From NCBI GenBank assembly GCA_009823395.1, contig CM020504.1:22182040-22246039 (forward strand): a stretch of DNA of 64,000 nt. Reading direction: 5' to 3'. The notes below the pieces were generated by a model. It made no database searches, was not told where the DNA came from, and saw only the letters and a list, made by a program, of their open reading frames with translations. This document shows, piece after piece, positions 48,057 to 59,640 of the stretch. Position numbers and translations under genes: made by a program. Origin of the DNA: Thamnaconus septentrionalis. Its lineage: Eukaryota > Chordata > Actinopteri > Tetraodontiformes > Monacanthidae. Within the stretch, counting starts at the first letter, position 1, and every line of letters starts with the position of its first letter.

Positions 48057-50158
48057 AGGAGAAAGACGGTGGAGGAGCCGGCAGGGGGAGAGACAGAGTG
48101 ATGGCCAAGCTAAATCACAGGTATCGGCCTAAAGTTGGATCCTTTAGGTGGGAAACTGACAGCTCGCTCATCACACTTAATCAGAGTGATACCTGGGATT
48201 TTATGGCTGTCTGCCGGTGTCACACACCTTAACATTCCTGCAGAGAGGCGGCCGGAAAAGTGAGGTTGTTTTTTTCTCTCTTTCTGGTGAGAGACAACGT
48301 GGTCGGTCTGTCAGCCGCATACCAAGGCGACGCCACGCTGCTGAAGTTGTGAGACACAGTCAGTGATTGTGTTATTGTCCTGTCTCAGGTGGTGCAGCCT
48401 CTGCTGGTTTAACTGGCTGAAAAAATCAACAACTCTGTACAAGTTCCTAGGATTGAGTTGGTTGTCTGGATATACACATGTTGGAAAATCTAAAAGAAGG
48501 CAATGAGAAAAAAAAGGAATCAGACCTGAAATGGCCCTAAAATGGGATCTTTAAGTTGTGTGAAATAGTCAATTTTGGAGAATCACCGGGTCATTGTGCA
48601 TTAGACGTCCTCTCTCCTTGTGGCTTCTCACAAAAATACCTGCGTAAAAGGCGCCGCTGCTGAAGGAGGCTCCTCCTGAGTAATCTGCCTCACCTTTAAG
48701 TGAGACTTCAATAATTAAGCCCAGAAGCTGAAAGGACAAAATGGAGTAATTGTCTTAAAGGTTATGTTGTGAGGGTGAAGCAGTTTTGTGGGACTTTGAG
48801 GGGCGGCGGAAACTAATTTGATCCAACGTTGCTCCTGCCGACAGTTCTCGTCTCCATGATTCGGACGACTCGACTCTCAGTCGATAATTAACATCCAGGT
48901 GTGACTGTATGAAGAGGCCCTGCCCTCAAGCAGTCAGACTGTGATAATTAAATTGTTACAGGGCGCCCCCCACCCCCTACTCCTCCCCCAGTACCTTTAC
49001 CATAACGCTCCTTCCTTCCTCTTTGGCTCAAATTCCCAGTTCAATTTGACGAGCTGTGAAAAGGTGCCGTTGGCGTTTCAAGACTCAGCTGGTGGACCTG
49101 GACAGAGTTGCACACGGAAGTTCTTTCCCGTCTGAGCACCTCCCTTCTTGTTTCTGCACGCCGTAGGCAGCCGGTAGCCAGCGCATCTCTTCCAAAACCC
49201 AATCAAGCCCAGCCGTCTACTATCCTATTACCGCCGCGCCGGCTTTTCATTAGACTCCCAGCAGCCCGAATCCAGCCATTAGGTCGACGCACTGGGACTT
49301 GAATTTGGCTGCAGTGACTCTTAACGACTCGCTTCAACTCGAAGCCTCTAGTTCACCAGCCTCCTCGACTTTCCTTCTTCCTTTTCCCTTTAGGCATTTA
49401 CCTCATCTTTTAAAGGGACAACTCACCCACCACTCCTCCCCTCCCCCAAAAAAGGAGCACCCTGGAAGCATCTGTAAGATCCCGTAAAAGTAAGCAAAAA
49501 CATATTCACTGTGCATCTGCTTGAAGCCCATATTAAAGGAGATGGCTGTCATAAAGAAGGGCTTTGGAGCATCAGACAGAGCTTGAAACGGGAAAAGGCA
49601 AGTGTTTGTGATGTTGAGCGCGCACCACGGAGAAAAGCAAATACATAAACGTGCCTTGATGCTGCTTTTGAGGTGCAACTCTATGTTTTTTCTTCTTGAG
49701 AACCCGCTACTGATTACCACGCCACCGAAGCTCTCTCATAACTGAAGCGACTCAGAGAGCAGCCTGCTGTTATAACCTTCCATGACCTGATCTTAGCTGT
49801 GTGTGTTTAATTTGTGATTAAATGAATCAATGAAATAGATGCTGCCTGTCAAGATCAGTCGCCATGAGATGTTTTAGCCCTTTGACAGCGATCACACATT
49901 GAAGCAAGGTTGGCCGCTGTGATGCTTCGTTTTTGCATTCAGGGCTTGAATCACGTGCCGAGATACATCGAGTATGAAGAGTATGAAGATTAAAATTGTG
50001 CTGTCTATTCATTCTGTTGCACACTGAGGTGAGTGTGTGTCTGTGTATCTGTGTCGGTGAGCAGTGAATCGTTCTTGTCAAACAAATTGACTTACAGTAT
50101 ATGATGAATTCTACAAGCTGCAGTGTGGATGTTGAAGGAATCCTCGTTGACACTGACT
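48057..50158. other. 2.1 kb of unique non-coding DNA
   Basis: No gene was recognised. 48600-48780 and 48840-48960 carry TAATTAAG/GATAATTAA words and look like conserved non-coding DNA, without proof. The short frames have no domain. Confidence 0.45.
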
Positions 50159-50544
50159 TGATTGCATAAAAACAGGTTTATTACAAAGAAGTCAGATATC
50201 AATCAGGCAACCGGTCCACCTGAGGAGGTCGTGTGTCCAGATGCGCACAAGCTCTCACGATCTCCCAAAGAATTAGAACATCACCTCCTTATACCCACAG
50301 GTTTCGTCATCATGCACATTTCCATATGAGGAGGACAAAGAGACAATTGTGAAACAGAAGGTGAAGGGATGGGAAAGTTACTGGCCAAGGTTGGAATGTG
50401 TGTTATCTAGACAGTCTTCCTAGGGAGTTGAGATGAAACCTTCCAAGGGAAGTAGCCTAATACAGGAGCTGTGCTAACGAGGGGTCTGTTTGTCTAATCA
50501 GGCAAGAGGCCTGTAAGAGCAGGGCCAAAGCTTCAGACACTACA
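50159..50544 (-). mobile_element. Candidate solo LTR
   Basis: Read on the minus strand the 386 bp begin TGTAGTGTCTGAAG and end CAATCA, the TG...CA ends of a long terminal repeat. In that orientation a TATA-like GGGTATAAGG (about 50288-50297) is followed about 110 bases later by AATAAA (50177-50182), the usual promoter-to-polyadenylation spacing of an LTR. No gag, pol or primer-binding site lies on either side. The flanking pentamers (TGACT and CTTAA) do not match, so the target duplication is absent or the ends are slightly wrong. The superfamily is unknown. Confidence 0.42.
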
Positions 50545-50780
50545 CTTAACTTAAAGGCCCCGTGTGACACGTTTCCATTGATCTCTTGGCCAAAAGTCAG
50601 TTACATGAAATAACTCATAGCTAAGAAACGAATAAGTAAAAATAACTGTCAAGTTTTCATTTGCTAATATAGGCATTTGATTTATTTAAAATGCTACAGC
50701 CTGACTCTGTTCTGACATTTCTAGATTTCATGTGCTCTTTCTTTCTTTCTTTCTTTCTTTTTTCTTTCTTTTTTTCTTCC
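50545..50780. other. Short spacer with (TTTC)n array
   Basis: No gene was seen. TTAAAGGCCCCGTGTGACAC at 50550-50569 resembles one end of a short fish DNA element. A TTTC array at 50736-50780 directly precedes the L2 remnant. Confidence 0.5.
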
Positions 50781-50794
50781 TGTCTCTGTGGGTC

Positions 50795-51950
50795 GGACGA
50801 GTTGGAGATGCGACAAAGAAACATAAGCACAGAAAAACTACACTTGCACTGTGCAACTTAGCTTCATCTGCTAAGCTAATGGCTACATGCAACCCTTCTG
50901 ATGAAAATCAGCTACTCATTAAGAAAAGCAGGATTATCGCTAACCTCAGGGAGGACATCTGAAGGCTGTCAGAGGAACTCAAAACCAAATCTGAGCTGAT
51001 GACAAACACACTGGACGTGGCTCACGAACAGTGTCCACAGATCTCCTTACACGGTAGCCTGGGACCTCTTCTCTTCTGCATCCCAGTAGTTCAACGCCTC
51101 ACTGTGAGCCACTTTGGTCGGAAACTGTGGTACGGAGCAAAAAAAAGGACTTTCATCTCACCTGAGCCCCTCCAATAGATTTGAACCTCTATTATAGCAG
51201 GTTGAATCCCCGGACTCAGAAGCGACAGAGTTGCTTGCATCATAAAGGTGAGACTAGGAAACTGATCAATTACAACAAAGCTAACAGGTCACAAGCCAGA
51301 GCCAGGCAGAGAACCAGAGGCCACTTTCACAAAAGCTATGTTAAGAGGATAGACGCTATTCTGATTGGGGCAGGTGGAAATGGTCAGGACTGAAAATCTA
51401 ACTGTGAATAACACATCAGTCAGAGAGGTGGCTGCGACGCTGCCTGATGTCCTGTCTGCACGGCCACGTATGAGGAAAATCGCCATTCACGCTGGCTCAT
51501 TCGACATCCTCAAGAAGAAAACTGGGTCTGAGACCCTAAAGAAAGACTTTCTGTTGTTATTGGAAGCACTTAAAAAAAACTTCATTTGAGAGTGTCTTTC
51601 ATCTCCGGCCCCATTCCAACACTTGGCAGAGGATGTGAGTCCTTCAACAGACTCCTGGGCCTGAACACCTGCCTGGCCTCAGCCTGCCATGAGCAACAGA
51701 TCGGATTTATTGACAATTTTCACACTTTCTGTAACCTAAAGGGCCGTTTCATGCCGGAAAGGATTCATCCAAATAACATTGGGTCTAGACATCTGGGCAG
51801 CAACATACGTCATGCCCTCGAGACAGCTTCAGAACACATGTGTACTGATAAGCAGGAAGGACAGGGAGCTGAGGGACAGACTGACTCCTTCCCCACAACA
51901 ACAACCATCTCCAAGGATAACGTCATGGCCTGCAATCTATGCCGCACATA
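50795..51950 (+). pseudogene. L2 ORF1 remnant with esterase-like domain
   Basis: Translation in shifting frames gives a Lys/Glu/Leu-rich segment around 50880-51010, plausibly the coiled coil. An Asn-Arg-Phe-Glu block near 51177 follows. Then comes a region resembling the SGNH-type esterase of CR1/L2 ORF1 proteins: IAIHAGSFDI at about 51478-51507 in place of the usual Gly-Thr-Asn-Asp block, ISGPIPTLGRG at about 51600-51632, and RIHPNNIGSRHLG at about 51760-51798. The His of the last block is kept; the acidic residue before it and the Asn-Asp block are altered. Stops lie near 50960, and an A8 run near 51570-51577 changes the frame. In related elements the ORF1 protein binds element RNA; this copy cannot make an intact one. 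Confidence 0.75.
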
Positions 51951-52803
51951 ACCAAAAGTTGCAGAGATTGTCTTTGTCTCAGCCAGAATGTCAAGATGAA
52001 AAGAAAAGATAGGGCGGTCAACATGCTGCTTCCCTTCTTATGCCAGCAATTTTACATAGTTGGAGGCATGGTAAAAATAAAAATAAAAATAATAACAACT
52101 GCAGAAATTCAAGAACAAAAATTTTAGTTTCTGTAGTGAACCAAGAATACATAAAAGAGGAGGCAGAATTTCAACTCTGTTCAAGGACAGCTTCCAATGC
52201 AAAGAAATGTCTTATGATCATTTTGACTCCTTTGAATAAGTTGCCATTCAGTTAAAATCCCCCTGTCGAGCCCTCTTAGTGACAATGTACAGACGCCCCC
52301 AAAAATGATGCAAGTTTTTTTTTGATAAGTTTGCAAAACTACTGTCTGTTGTGTGCATGGACTTTGACTGTTTTGTTTTAGTGGGTGAATACAACATTCA
52401 TGTTGATAATCCTAAAGACAGATGTACTAAGAAACTCTTAAATATCCTGGATAACTTTGGGCTTTCCCAGCATGTCACAGATTTAAAGCATAAGAATTAG
52501 ATCTAGTTATTTCCAAAGGTCTTAATATTTCTGAGGTTATGGTGAATGATGCTGCTCTTTCTGATCGCACGAAGCATTATATAAATGATAACACCTGTGC
52601 ATTATACGCCCAGGGTTTTACACCATCACCAACCCCGTCCTCTAGTCGATGACCTTGTTAACAGACTTAGTTCCGATGTTATGGCTGTTATTGATTCTAT
52701 TGTCTCAGTTAAAACCAAAATTGTGTCTGTAGAAAAAAGTCATCCTGGAGAAACGCCACACTTAAAACACAGAAAAGACAATGTAGCGGCGAAAAAACAA
52801 ACC

Positions 52804-52804
<1 letters not shown>

Positions 52805-52900
<96 letters not shown>

Positions 52901-52913
52901 TGTACATGTATAT
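52805..52913. repeat. (TA)45 array inside the L2 ORF2
   Basis: About 90 bases of perfect TA repeat, then GTACATGTACATGTATATGC. It replaces part of the linker between endonuclease and reverse transcriptase, whose similarity resumes near 52950. The poly-Tyr-Ile frames on both strands are its translation. Confidence 0.97.
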
Positions 52914-53340
52914 GCACATTATAACATTTATAGTGTCTTTGCAAATATAACCAGGAACTGAAGCGTGCAAGGTAATCATATTTCTCAGAGATTATCAATA
53001 TAAACCGTAATAATGCCCACACACTCTCTTCTGTAGTGGACAGACTGATAAACCCCATAGCATCAATCCCTCCTGAACTGCTGCCTAACAAGTCATGCAA
53101 TGACTTTGCAGCCTTTTTCACAAATAAAATATCACAGATAAGGCAAGCAGTGTGCAGCTCCAGTTCAGTAATGATAACACTTGTGCCTTCCAATCCTCCA
53201 GTTAATCTAGGACATTTTAGCCTCTTAGATTATACAACTCTAACGGTGTCAAAATTGAAGCCCACAACATGCTGTCTTGATATTCTGCCTTCAAGGATTT
53301 TTAAAACTGTTTTAACTGCATAGCTCTGGATGTACTGCAG

Positions 53341-53371
53341 ATAAAAAAAAAAAAAATAATAAAAAAAAAAA
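53341..53371. repeat. Poly-A tract inside the L2 ORF2
   Basis: Two A runs (13 and 12 bases) separated by TAATA interrupt the reverse transcriptase region just after the CCLDILPSR block. This could be replication slippage or the relic of a small A-tailed insertion. Part of the finger domain is missing at this point. Confidence 0.8.
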
Positions 53372-54064
53372 ACTTCTCTTCAAGCTCTTAAAACTGCCAT
53401 TTTTGGGGGAAATCATCGAAAGGGTTGTTTTCCAGCAAATTCATGCTTTTTTGATGCAAAACAATATTTTAAACACATTTCAGTCTGGATTCTGACCACA
53501 CCACAACACTGAGACTGTACTTATCAAAGTCTTCAATGATATTCATCAAAATAATGATGCAGGCAAATCCTCCCCTTCTGGTATTACTTGATCTCAGTGC
53601 TGCATTTGACACAGTTGATTATGACATACTATTCGGCAGGTTGGAAAAGTGGGTGGGACTCACAGGCACTGTGCTACAATGGTTTAAATCTTACTTACAA
53701 GACAGGGACTTCTTTGTGTCAATTGGAAATCATGAGTCTGAGTGAACTAAGGTCACATATGGGGTTCCTCAAGGGTCCATTCTCGGACCATTTCTATTTC
53801 ACATCTATATGCTACCCCAACTCAGATTGTGGAACGTCAAAAATTCTTCTATCATACTTATGCTGATGACACACAACTGTGTATTTCCGTGTCATCACAT
53901 GACTACAGTCCCTTACTTTCACTAAGTATCTGTATTTGCCAAATTAATGAGTGGATGTGCCAGAATCTTCTCCAGCTAAACGCTGAAAAGACAGAGGTAA
54001 TTGTTTAAGGCCTTACAAATTAAAGGTCAAAGATCAGCGCTCACCTTGGCTCTATGTCACTGAC

Positions 54065-54920
54065 TTGTTATTATGGAACCCACCAGAGTTCTAGGAAAAC
54101 CCCGCCCCTGCAGCTATAAACCCTGCCCCGCTGCTCCGCAGCTGCCTTGACGCCCCGTTACGCTAACCTGGCCCCTGCTAAAGTTGGCGAACAAGTATGG
54201 CATGCAATGGAGTAACATTTTACATAGTAGTAGCCTGAATATTGGTTTACACTTAATTTAGCCCTGCTCGAGTTGATATTAGTTGAGATTAACTTGATAT
54301 TTGTGTTTAAATTGCATAAATCTTTGCACTTAATAGAATGTATTCTGTTTATGGGAGACGAATAAAGAGACTTATTTCATGTACTTATTATTTTGTTTTG
54401 TGATAGAATACACTATTCAGTTGCTCATTGGGCAAAGGCCAAACAGGATTTGCAATTCAACTCAATCATGCATTCATTAATACACTAGTGCTGATTTTAG
54501 TGTGTTCTGTTGTATTAGTACATAATGTTTATTGATTGTGGATAATCAATTTAACCAAAAGCAGGAGGATGCAATGCAACCCTGCAGACAATAAATAATA
54601 AAGATGATAAAGAAAGTCCATCAATTTACTACAGAATATTAAATATCATTAGCCCCTTTCTTTGCAGTAAAACGGATCAATGAACAGTCCATTGAAGCGG
54701 AAACATATGTAGGCAAATGCCATTAATTATAGCTTATATTGGCTTCCTGAGATTAACTTTAAATTAATTTGTAGTAAAAGTACAAAAATCAAAGTGACGT
54801 TGAGAATGGACCGAATAAAAATACAAAAATAAACTTGACGTTCAGAATGGAGCATCACCAGCCCCTCGCAGCGGCGGGGGCGGGGTTTTCTTAGATCTCC
54901 GGTGGGTTCCATAATAACGC
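54065..54920. mobile_element. 856 bp non-autonomous DNA transposon nested in the L2
   Basis: The left end TTGTTATTATGGAACCCACC and the reverse complement of the right end, GCGTTATTATGGAACCCACC, start a terminal inverted repeat of about 45 bp that continues to AAAACCCCGCCCC. GTCACTGAC flanks both ends (54056-54064 and 54921-54929), a 9 bp target-site duplication. Removing the element and one copy restores the L2 reading in the ORF2 part. The AT-rich inside has no transposase. Near the right end a 30 bp unit (about 54780-54809, TACAAAAATCAAAGTGACG) is repeated with four changes at about 54821-54850. A 9 bp duplication is most usual for Mutator-like elements, with 8 for hAT; the superfamily remains open. 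Confidence 0.85.
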
Positions 54921-55593
54921 GTCACTGACAGCTACAAATCAAGCCAGAAATCTTGCCACCTGAAGAACATAGCTAGAATTAAGGCGTGTCTGTCGAAACA
55001 AGACATGTGAAAACTTATTCATGCATTAATTTTTAGTTGGTTACATTATTGCAATGGCATCTTTATGGGTCTAAACAAAAACTCAATCAGGCAGCTGCAG
55101 CTGATTCAGAACGCTGCTGCCAAAATCGCTACACTGGCTTCCTGTGAGTCAAATGATAGATTTTAAAATCTTACTGCTGGTCTACAAAGCACTGAATGGT
55201 CTTGGACCAAAGTATATGCTTGATCTACTTGTTCCTTACGAAGCCTCCAGACTCCCTAGGTCATCTGGAACTTTTTTGTTATTTGTCCCAAGAACAAGAA
55301 CCAAGCAAGGTGAGGCAGCATTCAGTTATTATGCTCCTCATCTGTGGAACAAACTTCCTGAAGATCTGAGGTCTGCTCAAACTGACAGTGCCTTTAAATC
55401 AGAGCTGAAAACATTATTCACCGTACTATTATTACTTGCTATACTATATTTTATAGCCTTTTTTCTCCCCATTTTATTTTATTGTATTGTATTGTATTAC
55501 TGTTTTGCTGCATTTAATGTTTATGTAAAGCACTTTGAATTACCTCATTTTGAATTGCGCTATACAAATAAACTTGCCTTGCCTTGTCTTTCT

Positions 55594-57664
55594 TTTTAAA
55601 TGTTTGTATGTCCATGTTACAACTCTGATCAGTGCCAGGTGAGACAAGTAAATCTAAATCAAGCCAAATGATGAAAAACAATGGTGGTGGCTTGACCGTC
55701 TTCTGCACTGTGCAGCTGGAACACGTGACGTCCATGTCCTCTGAGACACGACGGCTGCTGACTGTCCTTTCTAGCGCTGCCAGCGGTGACTTAAAGAAAT
55801 CCTGGGTTTTATGGGCCTACCGCCTCTCCGCTGGTTGGCCATTCTGAGTCCTATTGACCACTGAATTGACTCGTGACTGGGTCAAATACTGGAATTAGAC
55901 CAGACTGCTGACTCTGGCATTGAGACTGAAGCCAATGTTGGGTGCATCGAGGATTGTCTTCCTCCCTCTGCTAGGACGAGCAGAGCTCGGGTTGTTAGTC
56001 TTTTATTTATTTATTTACTTTGACAGCAGGGTTAACATGAAAGTGTGGCGTTTTTGTTGAAGGGGAGGAATTGGAGAAGTTGATTAAGTAGACAAAATAA
56101 ATTCAAGACCTCAAACGTGATCACCATCAGCACCACCAGAAATAGCAATTTGGATATGCCACAAAAGCAGAAATGCGACATCGGTTATACTGTACATGTG
56201 GACATAATTGAGGCAGACAAATCATGCATGTCAGTGTCGTGAGCAGGGCGTGACTGCAGAAGCATCGCGGGTGGATGCTGTGAATAAGTGCGGTGACAAC
56301 AGATGACGAGGCCTCACCACGAAAGACCCAACCACTCAGTTGCTCAAGGCGGCCCCGCCCCGCTCACAAAATGAACCAATCATTCAGTTGTTCAGTGTGG
56401 ACTGGCGGCGAGTGGAGCCACTCTCAGCTGAATGACTGAGGGACTGAAATGGCTCAGACATCCGATTCTCTTTACTGGATACTCAAGCCAGTGAAGAGCA
56501 TCCAGCTCCCCATCACTGGTACAAAGACAAGAGGCTTGTTCTAATTAGGCAGAGCTGTGTGACGTACAGTTGAGACGATGGCCGAGGTAATGAAAGTGAC
56601 TGAACGGCGCTCATACAGAGACAATATTTAATGAATTATTTAATTATCTGTGGTGGTAACAGCCAGACATGCGAGCGCAGAACGGAGGGGAGTTAATATT
56701 TGCTCTGCTTCAAGACAAAGAATCTCATTTGGCACTTGCCTAACTGTCATCAAACAGCGTTATTAATGCGTGCTTTTGTTGGAGGAGACTGGGCTCTGGT
56801 GGTGGTGGGGGGGTGCTCGACAGCGAAGCCGCAGTCATAGGGTGATGGCGCCCACGCAGGGAGTAAGGATGAAAGGAAAAAAAAAAGAAAAAAAAAATCT
56901 TTGGTGTCTTTAAGCAGTTGTAAGTTCTGTCTGTTTTAGCACTCGCCAGTCTGAAAGAAGGTCATTTTTTGGATAAACCTGTCTCCTGCCACAGCGTGTG
57001 AGTGTGTGGGAAGTTAGATCCCCTTCCGAACAGCAAGTTGTTCTTTTTTTTTCTCTCCTTCCCATTTTTCAAGCGTGCTGGAAAGCAGAAGGAAGGGTGA
57101 ATTATAAACAGTGCCATCGCTGCTGCTGCTGCAGCACGGGGTGGAAATGTGGAAGCCTTCGGAAGTCCACACGCTGACTGCCTCGCTAAATATTAATGAA
57201 GTATCATTTCCATGCAGCATCTGATCGCTTTCCAGCTGATGGCAGCGCGCTGCTCTCAGCCAGCTTGAAAATGCTTGGAAAGGTTGATAAGAAGATCAGC
57301 GTCAGATATTTGGCCAGGATAAGTTCATACTTTTCATATTTTTTTCTTCTTTTAGACAATTTGAGAACGGTAGCAGTCTTACACATTGAAGGCCGAGTGT
57401 GTAAAATACAGAAGTCTAGAGGGAGTCAGGAAGCATACTGCAAACAAATGAACACCATTGCTCCTATCTCGACAAGCGCTGAGCCCCTGGCTCCATATCT
57501 TATTATACAAGCTGTGACGTGGAAGCCGAGAGCAGATCTGGGACTCCCCCACCTCCACCACCTCCATAGGAATCAACCAGCTCGTCATCAGTAAGAGAAA
57601 AAACAATCGACTCCAATGCCTAAAACACACATATGCACTTGATGTGAATGCTAGACAGCAGGTT
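55594..57664. other. 2 kb of unique non-coding DNA
   Basis: No gene was recognised. The stretch at 56570-56790 (AATATTTAATGAATTATTT, TAATTATCTG, GTTATTAATGCG) is a good-looking conserved non-coding candidate. Poly-A at 56877-56897. Confidence 0.45.
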
Positions 57665-58023
57665 TTAAAACCAGTAGTTCGCCAAAAAAAACAAAACATT
57701 TTGCCCACTTACTTCTCACCCTGGTGTCCATAGAGGCTCTGCTGACATTTTCTATAATCCACTTAAGCGTTCTGAGTTTCCTGGAGGGAATTGTGGTCAA
57801 AAATTTCAGAACATAAGAAGAAAAGCATCCCTCCATTGCGCAAGTGTGATGTCATCCAAGTGTTCGGGAGACTTGGCTGTCCAGTTTATCTTCAGACGAT
57901 GACACTCGCGTTGCGAGCGTAGCCAAAGCAGCCAGTCTGGACAGAAGTCCTCACAACAGTGTACAGTCAAGAATTTATCCATATTTGAGTGAATTTTTAA
58001 TTTGGTAGACAGTATTCTTTTAA
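57665..58023. mobile_element. Decayed short DNA transposon related to 2489-2950
   Basis: Both ends start TTAAAA when read inward (57665-57670 and 58018-58023) and continue into CCAAA/AAAA-type sequence. CCCACTTACTTCTCACC at 57704-57720 is identical to 2523-2539, and the part around GTGATGTCATCCAAGTGT (57848-57865) aligns with that copy. This establishes a dispersed family with at least two members here. It has no coding capacity. The target-site duplication was not resolved. Confidence 0.48.
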
Positions 58024-58400
58024 AGGTCCAATGTGTAAAATTTGGCTGAATTTATGATTTTATATTGGTAAAAAACAAACCTGAACATACTGCCCATAAA
58101 TACATTAATGAAAGTGTATGCTTGCAGTACAACAAAAGTAATTTGGTTTTCCTACCCTGAGAACGGTTCTCATGTAGAATATACGTAGAGCAGTAAGGGT
58201 CTGTAAACATCACTTTCTGCTTTCTTCTTCCTTTTTCTTTAGCATAATCGGGTCTTGAATGATCTTTCTCAACCAGGAGTGTAGTGACGTCGCAATGCTG
58301 GTGTCAGGATTTGCTTCATCATAGAAAATGAGGTTAGTGGTTTGTGGTACACTAGTGAAATATGGATCACATGGATCAGTAGTAAAAGAAGACGAAAAAA
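58019..58400. mobile_element. One-ended fragment of a short DNA element
   Basis: TTTAAAGGTCCAATGTGTAA, followed by TTTGGCTGAATTTATG and ATTGGTAAAAAAC, resembles the left end of a very common teleost short element that starts TTAAAGGTCCAGTGTGTAA. It directly abuts the preceding remnant. The right terminus was not found, so the end coordinate is approximate. Confidence 0.4.
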
Positions 58401-59432
58401 AAAGAAGAAGAGTCAGAGAGCTGCTCAGGGTCAGTGTGAGTGTGTATCTGTGATGTACTACTGAGCTGAACTGGCAGCACTGTGCTCTGTTTACAGACAT
58501 CTGTCAATATTAGCCGGGTGGGCTGCTGGAAAACCCTGCTGCTGCACGCTGTGTTGCTGTGAGAATCGATCTTCATAGACCGAGTCTGAGATACATTTGA
58601 ATACATTTTGTCAACATCTAGGGATCAATAATCTCCAACACCACTGTCTTTTTTTGTTTTTCAAAGTTTTATTTTATTCTTAGAGGGGATACGTGGTGTC
58701 AGTGATGAGCTGCCAAATTACCCACTTCCCTGCGCTACCTCTGTAGCCATAAGACCAAATGAATTCAAACACAAAAGGATGTGGTACAAGAGTGCTGAGA
58801 GTTCGGTCTGGAACTCTGGTAACTGCTGATTGGTTACACACACCCCTGGGCTTTGAAACTGTAGAACCAAGTGTGCATAACTGGAACCAAGTTGAGCTCA
58901 AAACTTGCACTGAAGGTGTGTGTGTAGCTTGTAAATGTGTTTTTTTTCTCCAGATAATTTTCTCAGTTTGCTGTTTAATTAAGGCACTTTGTATTATAAT
59001 TGAGGCAGGTCCAAATATGGTAAAATTATGTAGATTCTGTTTGGAAAATATGTGCAACAATTGTTCCAGAGAAATGAAGCCAAGTCCAATCATGTTTTAT
59101 TTCTCCTTCCTCTTTCTGCGACGCCTCCCTCCGTCCATGCCACGCCTTCTTTGATGTTGAGAAGTTGATAAATTCTCACTTTCTGCCTTTTATTTTTTTT
59201 CCATCACTCCTTCCCTCCTCTCTAAATGTCAGCGCCGCCATATCGCCGCGCCGTCCTTCCACCCCTGAACACCCAAACGGAATTGAGGGGAGCCAAGAGG
59301 AACCGGAACAATTTGGCCTGATAGCGCAGCCTCTGCTCAACATTGCTAAGCGACCACCGTGAACTCAATTTTGTGAGCCTCCCCTTTACCTAGAGGCTGG
59401 AGCGGGCGAGCGCAGGGAGACTGCGGTCGTCT
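58401..59432. other. Unique non-coding DNA
   Basis: No gene was recognised. The overlapping frames at 58680-59154 on both strands have no domain. Confidence 0.5.
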
Positions 59433-59477
59433 CTGTGTGCACGTGTGTGTGTGCATGTGTGTGTGTGTGTGTGTGTT
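59433..59477. repeat. (GT)n microsatellite with ACGT/GCAT breaks
   Basis: A GT array interrupted by GCACGT and GCAT near 59438-59456. Confidence 0.94.
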
Positions 59478-59611
59478 GCTGTGCACTGAGGAAAGAACGT
59501 CTCTCCACTGAATCATTCCAAAATCTGTGCAGGTTCTGCTCCGCTGGATTCCACTCTGTGACTGGGCCTCTGTGTGTATAGAGTCCGCTTACGTGTTCGC
59601 TCACACGTGGC

Positions 59612-59640
59612 TTTTTTTTTGTGTTTTTTTTTTTTTTTTT
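59612..59640. repeat. Poly-T tract
   Basis: T9, GTG, T17 directly before GCAG. Together these read as a long polypyrimidine tract plus AG, formally a splice-acceptor-like signal on the plus strand. The frame after it (about 59645-59840) has no recognised domain, so I do not call an exon. Confidence 0.85.

Larger units (their letters stand above)
52120..55430 (+). pseudogene. L2 ORF2 remnant (endonuclease, reverse transcriptase)
   Basis: The N-terminal half of the APE-type endonuclease is missing. The rest can be followed from about 52140, including the VGEYNIHVDN block near 52382-52411 (Gly-Asp-Phe-Asn in active copies, here Gly-Glu-Tyr-Asn) and DLVISKGLNISEVM near 52502-52543. The reverse transcriptase starts near 53036 (VDRLINP). 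LLDLSAAFDTVDYD (53583-53624) contains the first catalytic Asp block. YGVPQGSILGP lies at 53758-53790. A frameshift follows, then YADDTQLCISVS from 53859. After the inserted transposon come the QLIQNAAAKIAT block (about 55100-55135) and the C-terminal domain (LLVYKALNGLGP, about 55168-55203). It has several stops and frameshifts and is not functional. Confidence 0.88.
50781..55593 (+). mobile_element. Nearly full-length but dead L2-clade LINE
   Basis: About 4.8 kb keeps the order expected of fish L2 elements: ORF1 with a coiled-coil-like part and an esterase-like domain, then ORF2 with endonuclease, reverse transcriptase and a C-terminal domain, then a 3' end with CGCTATACAAATAAACTTGC followed by TTGCC-type units. 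Both ORFs are broken by stops, frameshifts and deletions. A (TA)n tract (52805-52913) and an 856 bp DNA transposon (54065-54920) have inserted or expanded inside it. The 5' boundary is approximate, because the first recognisable protein similarity starts near 50800. The tail differs from that of the SINEs in the window, so this family was probably not their partner. Confidence 0.9.
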
